Shown here: positions 1 to 4,218 of the stretch, piece after piece
Numbering within the stretch: position 1 is the stretch's first letter
Layout: each line of letters begins with the position of its first letter
Source of the DNA: Actinomycetes bacterium
Lineage (GTDB): Bacteria; Actinomycetota; Actinomycetes; Streptosporangiales; Streptosporangiaceae
NCBI GenBank assembly: GCA_023425615.1
Contig: JAFACJ010000403.1
Coordinates: forward strand, 1-7,168
Length of the DNA: 7,168 bases
Direction: 5' to 3'
Translations under genes and position numbers: made by a program
Notes under the pieces: model-generated
The model's database searches: none
Told to the model about the DNA's origin: nothing
What the model saw: the letters and a program-made list of their open reading frames with translations, nothing else

Positions 1-262
1 CACCCAGGTGGTCCCCGCCGACGAACTGGTCACGACCGCTCTGGAACTGGCCGAGACGATCGCCCGCAACGACCCGGCCGCCGTCCAGACCTACCTCGCC
101 TCCTACAAGGCGATCGAGCGGGCCCAGATCGGCGAGGGCTACCTGGTGGAGTCCGACACCTCCACCGCATGGCTCAAGGCCACCTTCGACCCGGCCGAGG
201 TCGAGGCCCGCAGGCAGGCCATCATCGACCGCGGGAAGGCGCAGACCGCGACACGGGACTGA
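1..262 (+). CDS. Enoyl-CoA hydratase/isomerase (crotonase family), C-terminal part
   Basis: The reading frame is open from the left edge (first full codon at 2) to TGA at 260-262, so only about the last 86 residues are present and the start lies outside the window. The visible opening, TQVVPADELVTTALELAETI, matches the family's C-terminal trimerisation region: the VVPADEL turn, a helix of ALELAETIA type, then the NDPAAVQTYLASYK helix. Further on, FDPAEVEARRQAI corresponds to the usual end, where many paralogues read 'F..S.D..EG..AF'. Crotonases hydrate enoyl-CoA thioesters in fatty-acid or amino-acid degradation. The catalytic glutamates lie in the missing N-terminal half, so the substrate cannot be inferred. 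The next gene is convergent, so no operon partner to the right is visible. The family call is fairly secure and the precise activity is not. Confidence 0.8.
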   Translation, partial: TQVVPADELVTTALELAETIARNDPAAVQTYLASYKAIERAQIGEGYLVESDTSTAWLKATFDPAEVEARRQAIIDRGKAQTATRD

Positions 263-327
263 CGCGCGGGCCGGCGCCCGCGCCCGGGCGGAGGGACGTC
301 GGCCCCCTCCACGATCGCCGCGGTGGA

Positions 328-347
328 CGGCCGCGGGTCAGCGGCCG
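328..347. terminator. Short GC-rich hairpin between convergent genes (weak terminator candidate)
   Basis: CGGCCGC (328-334) and GCGGCCG (341-347) are perfect inverted repeats around a 6-base loop that contains the stop codon of the leftward GlsB-like gene. There is no T-tract on either side. It lies where the crotonase gene and the GlsB-like gene converge, so a bidirectional terminator is possible, but a 7-bp GC stem is common by chance in DNA of this composition. Confidence 0.3.
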
Positions 348-601
348 CCGTAGGACCTGGCCGCCACCGAGACGCCGATGGCCGCCAGGCCCACCTGCAG
401 TGCCAGTTCGATCCAGTCGATGCCCCTGGTGTCGGCGACTCCGAGGAAGCTGGCGACGCCCGTCCCGATGAGCGCCGCGATGACGCCGATCACCATGGTG
501 AGCCAGATCGGGATGGACTGCCTGCCCGGCACGACCAGCCGGCCGAGGGCTCCGATGATCAGGCCGACGATCAGCGCGGTGATGATTCCGGTGACTTCCA
601 T
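338..601 (-). CDS. GlsB/YeaQ/YmgE-family (transglycosylase-associated) small membrane protein
   Basis: This 87-residue protein starts MEVTGIITALIVGLIIGALG and is almost entirely hydrophobic. Three membrane segments can be seen at roughly residues 4-20, 28-53 and 62-80. The family's glycine-rich first helix is followed by the polar turn GRLVVPGRQ, and the second helix contains MVIGVIAALIGTGVASFLG. The length (80-90 residues) is typical. The family (YeaQ/YmgE in enterobacteria, GlsB in firmicutes) is linked to general stress responses; its biochemical role is unresolved despite the 'transglycosylase-associated' name. The open frame extends upstream to 718, but I chose ATG at 599-601 because the membrane protein begins there and AAGGAAGG (complement of 611-618) sits 9 bases before it; the upstream codons look non-coding. 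A TACAnnWGTA-type box (670-685) lies about 70 bp upstream, which suggests shared control with spo0M and terD. Confidence 0.8.
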   Translation of the reverse strand: MEVTGIITALIVGLIIGALGRLVVPGRQSIPIWLTMVIGVIAALIGTGVASFLGVADTRGIDWIELALQVGLAAIGVSVAARSYGGR

Positions 602-669
602 GGCGAGCGCCTTCCTTGGAGAGACCGCGATGCGCCGCAGGGGTCCGGCCGCCTCCGCGCCCGAACTCC

Positions 670-685
670 TACTACAAGAGTAATA
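670..685 (-). promoter_or_regulatory. Operator-like box 1 (TAYTACAnnWGTARTA) upstream of the GlsB-like gene
   Basis: The plus strand reads TACTACAAGAGTAATA. It is an imperfect palindrome: the left arm TACTAC pairs with the right arm GTAATA except at one position, and one core base deviates (TACA-AG-AGTA rather than TACA-nn-TGTA). Fifteen bases (671-685) are identical to 831-845 in box 2, exactly 160 bp away and in the same orientation. Read leftward, TACTCT (complement of 677-682) fits an actinobacterial TAnnnT -10 in the same register as the -10 in the spo0M and terD boxes, but no good -35 is visible. The TACAnnTGTA core is the established recognition pattern of BlaI/MecI/CopY repressors; assignment to that family is inference. 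Confidence 0.6.
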
Positions 686-829
686 ACGAGGATAGCCGCC
701 ACCCTCCGAAGCCTCCACCCCGCGTCGGGAAGCGGTGACGGGGGGGTGCGCTCCGGCGGTCGGACGTGACCGGAGAACGGCAACGCGATGACATATGGCC
801 CAACTCGACGGCCGATGACCGCGTCAAAC

Positions 830-845
830 AACTACAAGAGTAATA
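830..845 (+). promoter_or_regulatory. Operator-like box 2, upstream of the small ORF/102-residue gene pair
   Basis: The sequence AACTACAAGAGTAATA differs from box 1 at only its first base. It is a conspicuous AT-rich island in GC-rich DNA and ends three bases before the ATG at 848 and 113 bases before the ATG at 958. If a promoter sits inside it, as at the other boxes, the transcript would begin at about the ATG at 848. No convincing -35 could be matched at 16-18 bp spacing, so the box is better supported than a specific promoter. Confidence 0.55.
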
Positions 846-847
846 GC

Positions 848-946
848 ATGGGAGGGCGGATGTCGGACTTCGACCCCTACGGCAGCGGAGCGGGGAGCGT
901 CGCCCGGGGGACGCCGCAACGGGGATCGCACGAGGAGGGGTCCTGA
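848..946 (+). CDS. Possible small ORF (32 aa, or 28 aa from the ATG at 860), unknown
   Basis: The frame reads MGGRMSDFDPYGSGAGSVAR and continues 12 more residues to TGA at 944-946. The first ATG lies just after box 2, so the message could be nearly leaderless. The second ATG (860) follows GGAGGG at 851-856 with only 3 bases between, which is short for a ribosome site. The stop overlaps the GAGGGG (945-950) that serves the 958 gene, so translational coupling is possible. The peptide is rich in Gly, Ser and Arg with no membrane segment or recognisable motif. It may be a genuine leader peptide or a chance frame. Confidence 0.3.
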   Translation: MGGRMSDFDPYGSGAGSVARGTPQRGSHEEGS

Positions 947-957
947 GGGGATCACAG

Positions 958-1266
958 ATGGCAGAGGACTCGGGGGCGGGCGGGCAGTCCATGCTGTGGC
1001 TCGGCTCCCAGGTGACCGAGGTCGAGGCGCTCTTCGCCCTCGCGCTCACCGCGCCCACCCTCCTGATGGAACGCCGCGCGCTCGACGAGCTCTCCGAGGC
1101 CGCCGCAAGGCTCGCCCACTACGCGCGCCACACCGCGGCGGGAATGCCGCTGGAACACCGGCCCGTCACGCGCACGGCGCCTCGCAGCGCCCGCGCCCGG
1201 CGCAGGGCCGCGATCGCCCGGCGGGGGGCCGACCTGATCATCATGTGGGCCGCCCGGAATTCCTGA
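958..1266 (+). CDS. Hypothetical protein, 102 aa, helical with Arg-rich C-terminal half
   Basis: I do not recognise this protein. The frame shows the strong G/C third-position bias of a true actinomycete gene, and ATG 958 has a good ribosome site (GAGGGG at 945-950, 7-base spacing). After a Gly/Ser-rich start, residues about 12-60 look like amphipathic helices (SMLWLGSQVTEVEALFALAL, then DELSEAAARLAHYARH). Residues about 65-92 are highly basic, with clusters such as RSARARRRAAIARR, and the protein ends in a hydrophobic ADLIIMWAARNS. There is no signal peptide and no clear transmembrane helix. The basic stretch could contact nucleic acid or acidic lipid; this is inference. It lies downstream of box 2, so it may share regulation with the GlsB-like gene, spo0M and terD. 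Confidence 0.6.
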   Translation: MAEDSGAGGQSMLWLGSQVTEVEALFALALTAPTLLMERRALDELSEAAARLAHYARHTAAGMPLEHRPVTRTAPRSARARRRAAIARRGADLIIMWAARNS

Positions 1267-1554
1267 GATCTCGCCGCCACGACCGGCGGGGGCGTCGACT
1301 CGCCGGGGCGACGGCGCATCGCCTCGCTTTTCCAAGACGGAGACGGGCCCGGCGCCCCTTCCCGCGGAACCCGCACCGGCGGCCCGGCGTCCGTCGAGCC
1401 GAGCCCACCGCTCCCCGCGGAGTGAGCGGCGCATGCGATCGGCTGGATCGCCCCTCCCCTCGCGGCCGCCCGGCACGCGCTCCGCCCGCACCCCTCGTGG
1501 CGCGCGAGGTGATGAGCGTCACCCTCCCGGGCGAGCGCGGCTTTGCACGACTGC
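1267..1554. other. Non-coding interval before spo0M
   Basis: About 290 bases carry no gene I can support. Frames crossing it on either strand translate to Arg/Pro/Ala/Gly-rich strings without the codon bias of the neighbours. A weak stem (CCGCC 1274-1278 with GGCGG 1285-1289) just after the 102-residue gene might help terminate it. No repeat, RNA gene or transposon end was recognised. Confidence 0.5.
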
Positions 1555-1583
1555 CTGAACGATTCGGCGCCAAAAACTACACT
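1555..1583 (+). promoter_or_regulatory. Predicted spo0M promoter (CTGAAC-17-TACACT)
   Basis: The -35-like CTGAAC (1555-1560) is followed after 17 bases by the -10-like TACACT (1578-1583), which fits TAnnnT. The -10 lies inside the palindromic box 3, so a bound repressor would block it directly. Transcription would start near 1590, giving an untranslated leader of about 30 bases. The terD promoter has the same arrangement on the other strand (CTGATC-17-TACAGT), which strengthens both predictions. Confidence 0.5.
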
Positions 1584-1590
1584 TGTAGTA
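1575..1590 (-). promoter_or_regulatory. Operator-like box 3 at the spo0M promoter
   Basis: ACTACA-CT-TGTAGT (1576-1589) is a perfect palindrome with a 2-base centre and contains the exact TACAnnTGTA core. On the complementary strand, TACTACAAGTGTAGTT aligns with boxes 1 and 2, including the shared CTACAAG string. It overlaps the predicted -10 and lies about 30 bp before the GTG start of spo0M. Confidence 0.7.
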
Positions 1591-1606
1591 GTTATTTGCC
1601 GATCAT

Positions 1607-1611
1607 GGAGG
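1607..1611 (+). promoter_or_regulatory. Ribosome binding site that fixes the spo0M GTG start
   Basis: GGAGG lies 7 bases before GTG 1619. It supports the GTG as start, because no ATG in that frame precedes the conserved N-terminus. Confidence 0.75.
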
Positions 1612-1618
1612 ATGTGTC

Positions 1619-2749
1619 GTGATTTTCAGACGGCTGGCGGGAGCCTTCGGCGCGGGCGGCCCCTCGGTGGACACCGTGCTGCACGCCTCGCACACACGCC
1701 CCGGCGAGTACCTGACGGGCGAGGTGCACGTCCAGGGCGGCGACCACGACGTGTACATCCAGGGGGTCGTGCTGGGCCTGGTGACGCGGGTGGAGTACGA
1801 GGGCGAGGAGCACGAAGGCGAGGGGTACCGGGAGTTCCACCGCGGCGCCATCACGGGTCCGTTCCACCTGGGGGCGGGCCAGTACCACACGATCCCGTTC
1901 CAGCTGCCGATCCCGTGGGAGCTGCCGATCACCTCGGTGTACGGGCAGCGCCTGCCCGGCATGACGATGGGTGTGCGCACCGAACTGGAGGTGGCGGGCG
2001 CGGTCGACAAGAGCGACCTCGACCCGATCGAGGTCCTCCCCCTCCCCTCCCAGCAACGGGTCCTCGACGCCTTCTCCGCGCTGGGGTTCCAGTTCAAGAG
2101 CGCCGACCTCGAAGAGGGCCATATCGCGGGCGTCCACCAGGAGCTCCCCTTCTACCAGGAGATCGAGTTCCACCCTCCTGGCCAGTACCACGGCGGCATC
2201 AACGAGGTGGAGCTCACGTTCGTCGCCGGCCCCGGCGGCCTGGCGGTGATCCTCGAAGCCGACAAGGAGGGAGGATTCTTCTCCGAGGGAGAAGACGTGT
2301 TCGGCCGCTTCCACGTCGAGCACGGCCAGGCCCTGCACCAACCGTGGGAGGCCCAGCTGTCCGGCTGGCTCCAGGCCGTCGCCGGACACGCGCACGGCGG
2401 ATACGGGACGCACGGCGGATACGGCCATCACGACCCCTACGGGCATGACGTGAGCCACGGCCACTACGAGAACCACGGCCACCACGACGGCCACGAGCAC
2501 CGCGGCGGACCCGGCTGGGGAGCGGTGGCCGCGGCGGGCGCGGCCGGGCTGGTCGGCGGGGTCGCCGCCGGAATGGTGGCCGACGAGATCTTCGACGGGG
2601 ACGACGAGGAAGAGGAGCGGGAGGAGGCGCTCGAAGAGGCGGTCGAGGAGGCGCGCTTCCAGGCGCAGATGGACGCGGCCGTCGACCAGGCGTACGCCGA
2701 GTCCTACGAGGACGCCTATGAAGAGGCGTCCTGGGACGAGGAAGAGTAA
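1619..2749 (+). CDS. spo0M: Spo0M-family (arrestin-like) protein with His-rich, Gly/Ala and acidic C-terminal extension
   Basis: The protein has 376 residues from GTG to TAA. Residues 1 to about 250 match Spo0M: a start of type MIFRRLAGAFGAGGPSVDT, the strand pair GEYLTGEVHVQGGDHDVYIQ, the GPFHLGAGQYHTIPFQLPIP region, LPGMTMGVRTELEVAGAVDK, and a second beta-sandwich half beginning near DPIEVLPLPSQQRVLDAF. Bacillus Spo0M is about 258 residues and modulates entry into sporulation through an unresolved mechanism. Here a tail of about 120 residues follows: a His-rich stretch (257-294, 13 His in 38 residues, with GHGHY- and GHHDGHEH-like motifs), a Gly/Ala segment resembling a glycine zipper (299-321), and a strongly acidic helix-prone end (322-376). 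The His cluster could bind metal and the Gly/Ala helix could insert in or lie on membrane; both are inference. The gene has its own promoter and operator-like box and converges with terD. Confidence 0.85.
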   Translation: MIFRRLAGAFGAGGPSVDTVLHASHTRPGEYLTGEVHVQGGDHDVYIQGVVLGLVTRVEYEGEEHEGEGYREFHRGAITGPFHLGAGQYHTIPFQLPIPWELPITSVYGQRLPGMTMGVRTELEVAGAVDKSDLDPIEVLPLPSQQRVLDAFSALGFQFKSADLEEGHIAGVHQELPFYQEIEFHPPGQYHGGINEVELTFVAGPGGLAVILEADKEGGFFSEGEDVFGRFHVEHGQALHQPWEAQLSGWLQAVAGHAHGGYGTHGGYGHHDPYGHDVSHGHYENHGHHDGHEHRGGPGWGAVAAAGAAGLVGGVAAGMVADEIFDGDDEEEEREEALEEAVEEARFQAQMDAAVDQAYAESYEDAYEEASWDEEE

Positions 2750-2757
2750 CAGCTCAT

Positions 2758-2799
2758 AGGGCGCGGGTCCCGGCCTCGGAAGGCCGGGGCCCGCGCCCT
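2758..2799. terminator. Strong bidirectional hairpin between convergent spo0M and terD
   Basis: AGGGCGCGGG-TCCCGGCCT (2758-2776) pairs with AGGCCGGGG-CCCGCGCCCT (2781-2799) around a CGGA tetraloop. The stem is 19 bp with a single T-G mismatch, which is a G-U wobble in one orientation. It begins 8 bases after the spo0M stop and ends 9 bases before the terD stop, the expected position for a shared terminator. There is no T-tract, which is common for actinomycete terminators. Confidence 0.8.
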
Positions 2800-2808
2800 G
2801 GATCGGGT

Positions 2809-3381
2809 TCAGGCGTGGGCGGAGATCGACGTGAGCATGTCCTGGAACGTGCGCCCCTGGGTCGGCTCGCCGATCGCGTTCATCTTCCAGGCGGGACCGT
2901 GCCGGTAGACCCTGGCCATGATCATCGCCGTGTGCGCGCCTCCGCCGGTGAGGGCGTACCGGGCGATCTCCAGACCCGTGGAGACGTCGACCAGACGGCA
3001 GAAGGCGTTCTCCACCTCGTCGAACGTCTGCCCCTGGAAGGAGCTCACGGTGAAGACCAGTGAGGTGACGTGCACGGGGACCCTGCCCAGATCGACGGCG
3101 ATCGACTCGTCGTCGCCGTCGCCCGCCCCGGTGCGGTTGTCGCCGGTGTGCCGGACCGAGCCGTCCTGGCTGGCGAGCTGACCGAAGTAGACGACGTCGG
3201 TGATCTGCCCGTCCGCGAACATCACCACGGAGGCGTCGAGGTCGATGTCCTGCTCGCGGGATCCGAAGAAGCTCTTCTTGCGCACCGCGTCCCATCCCAG
3301 GCCCATGCGGACCTGGCTCAGTTCGCCGCCCCCGGGCTTCTCCAGCGAGATCCGCTGCCCCTTGACCATCGACACGACCAC
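2809..3381 (-). CDS. terD: TerD-family stress protein
   Basis: The protein has 190 residues, the usual TerD length (about 190). The N-terminus MVVSMVKGQRISLEK aligns with the family's typical MGVSLxKGQxISLxK, which decides for the GTG at 3379-3381. Family motifs follow: GLGWD (27-31), the acidic calcium-binding motif DIDLDAS (45-51), and GDNRTGAGDGDDES (80-93). The motif EIARYAL and the end region YRHGPAWKMNAIGEPTQGRT also fit. TerD proteins bind Ca2+ and take part in tellurite-resistance-linked and general membrane or envelope stress responses; in Streptomyces several paralogues affect development. GGAGG and GAGG lie 11 and 4 bases before the GTG. A TACAnnTGTA box overlaps the predicted promoter about 60 bp upstream. 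A vWA (TerY-like) relic lies on the other side of that box, consistent with a former Ter-type gene cluster. Confidence 0.93.
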   Translation of the reverse strand: MVVSMVKGQRISLEKPGGGELSQVRMGLGWDAVRKKSFFGSREQDIDLDASVVMFADGQITDVVYFGQLASQDGSVRHTGDNRTGAGDGDDESIAVDLGRVPVHVTSLVFTVSSFQGQTFDEVENAFCRLVDVSTGLEIARYALTGGGAHTAMIMARVYRHGPAWKMNAIGEPTQGRTFQDMLTSISAHA

Positions 3382-3440
3382 GATTCCTCAGTCCTCCCGT
3401 GCACACCGGCCGACCCGCTCCGAAGTCCGGGGCGGGTATC

Positions 3441-3456
3441 TATTACAACTGTAATA
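3441..3456 (-). promoter_or_regulatory. Operator-like box 4 at the terD promoter
   Basis: TATTACA-AC-TGTAATA is a perfect palindrome with 7-base arms and a 2-base centre, containing the exact TACAnnTGTA core. It lies between divergent terD and the vWA relic, 60 bp upstream of the terD GTG, and overlaps the predicted terD -10. It is the most symmetric of the four boxes. Confidence 0.7.
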
Positions 3457-3476
3457 CTAACCCACGGGAAGATCAG
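3448..3476 (-). promoter_or_regulatory. Predicted terD promoter (CTGATC-17-TACAGT)
   Basis: On the minus strand CTGATC (complement of 3471-3476) lies 17 bases before TACAGT (complement of 3448-3453), which fits TAnnnT. The register of the -10 inside the palindrome is the same as in the spo0M promoter. The -35 now lies within the start of the vWA relic, which suggests that promoter and relic were brought together by rearrangement or that the promoters once overlapped. Confidence 0.5.
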
Positions 3477-3740
3477 GGTCCTGAACGAGAGCATCGCGAC
3501 GATGATCCGTTCGTTCGCGGCGGAGGACACCGTACGCGGCGAGATCACGGTGGGCGCGGTGACGTTCGGCGGCGGGCGGGCCGAGGTGCACCAGCCCTTC
3601 GCGCCGGCCTGGCAGATCGACTGGCGGGACATGAACACCGGTGGCCGCACCCCCTGGGGCAGGCGCTCGACCTGGCCGACGCGCTCCTGCGGGACGAGTC
3701 CGCCGTCCCCCGCCGCGCCTTCACCCCCACGCTGATCCCG
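3466..3740 (+). pseudogene. vWA-domain (TerY-like) gene remnant, truncated at both ends and frameshifted
   Basis: Frame 1 gives GKIRVLNESIATMIRSFAAE and then a strand of type GEITVGAVTFGGGRAEVHQP, ending DMNTGGRTP. After the C-run at 3650-3654 the homology jumps to frame 3: LGQALDLADALLRDESAVPR, then RAFTPTLI. Together these match the middle of a vWA domain, including the third metal-site motif GGRTPLGQAL (commonly GGTPMGxAL). One extra C in the run (six instead of five) would restore the frame. The opening DxSxS metal-site motif is missing: homology begins only 10 bases after box 4. The part after 'TPTLI', where vWA proteins have a strand ending in SDG, is replaced by unrelated sequence near 3740. 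vWA proteins of the TerY type act with TerD-family proteins, so a functional partner of the adjacent terD was probably lost. The single-base gap could be a sequencing error, but the two truncations could not. Confidence 0.72.
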
Positions 3741-3771
3741 GCTCCCGATCTCGCCGCTGGAGATCGACAGC

Positions 3772-4176
3772 GTGCTACGGCCGGCTCGGAGCCTGCGGTG
3801 GTCCTTGATCCAGCATCGGGTGCTCGCCTACCCCCTACGAGTGGCCTGCCCGAACGACCGGGTGCGAGCGATCTCGGCGGAGGCCGACTGGCTGTCGGGA
3901 CGACCCGACGGGTTGTACGTCCTACGGCCGCCCATGCGGTACGAACTGGACCGCGTGCTGCACGCTCTCGATGCCACGGAGCGAAGCCGACGCACGCAGA
4001 ACGGGCCCCAGGACATCTCGCAGGTGCGCGTCTCGTTGGCCGAGGCGGCCGAGGCCACGGCCGCGCTGGCCCGATGCCCTCCGTGCCATACAGCCCCACT
4101 GCACGAAGTACGGCGAGGAAGATCCCTCACGCTGCTCACGCTGCCGGCGTTCTTCTTCTCATCGGGGGTGATCTGA
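3772..4176 (+). CDS. Unrecognised ORF, 134 aa, possibly acquired or degraded
   Basis: GTG 3772 has GGAG at 3759-3762, 9 bases upstream, and the frame runs to TGA at 4174-4176. Codon use is G/C-biased to about 4078, but with more CGA, CTA, TTG and ATA/AGA-type codons than the neighbours. The last 33 residues (from CPPCHTAP on) lose the bias and end in LLTLPAFFFSSGVI, so the true end may have been altered. The middle, ERSRRTQNGPQDISQVRVSL followed by AEAAEATAALARC, looks helical, and a CPPC pair stands near residue 103. No family was recognised. It lies directly after the vWA breakpoint, so it may have arrived with the event that truncated that gene. The frame is open further upstream to 3736 without another obvious start. 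Confidence 0.4.
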   Translation: MLRPARSLRWSLIQHRVLAYPLRVACPNDRVRAISAEADWLSGRPDGLYVLRPPMRYELDRVLHALDATERSRRTQNGPQDISQVRVSLAEAAEATAALARCPPCHTAPLHEVRRGRSLTLLTLPAFFFSSGVI

Positions 4177-4184
4177 TCTACGCT
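4156..4184 (+). promoter_or_regulatory. Candidate promoter for the TIR-GUN4 gene
   Basis: TTCTCA (4156-4161) and TACGCT (4179-4184) are 17 bases apart and fit TTGACA/TAnnnT at a reasonable level. Transcription would start near 4191, about 28 bases before ATG 4219. The pair lies in the last codons of the upstream ORF. It does not contain the TACAnnTGTA box seen in the left half of the window. The ribosome site is weak (GGCAGGG just before the ATG). Confidence 0.35.
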
Positions 4185-4218
4185 GTGGCCGGTCGAGGCG
4201 GTCAGGCGGTGGCAGGGC

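Noticed and set aside
602..718. N-terminal extension of the GlsB-like protein to an upstream start at 718
   Set aside because: The extra 39 residues would run through operator box 1, lack hydrophobic or family character, and the internal ATG at 601 has a proper ribosome site.
1543..2448. Long plus-strand frame overlapping the first two thirds of spo0M
   Set aside because: Its translation is Arg/Pro/Gly-rich without motifs, and the overlapping frame is the clear Spo0M homologue.
1592..3406. 604-codon open frame on the minus strand across spo0M and terD
   Set aside because: It reads antisense to spo0M, passes straight through the hairpin at 2758-2799 and overlaps terD in another frame. Its Arg/Gly/Val-rich translation has no family features; it is a typical high-GC shadow.
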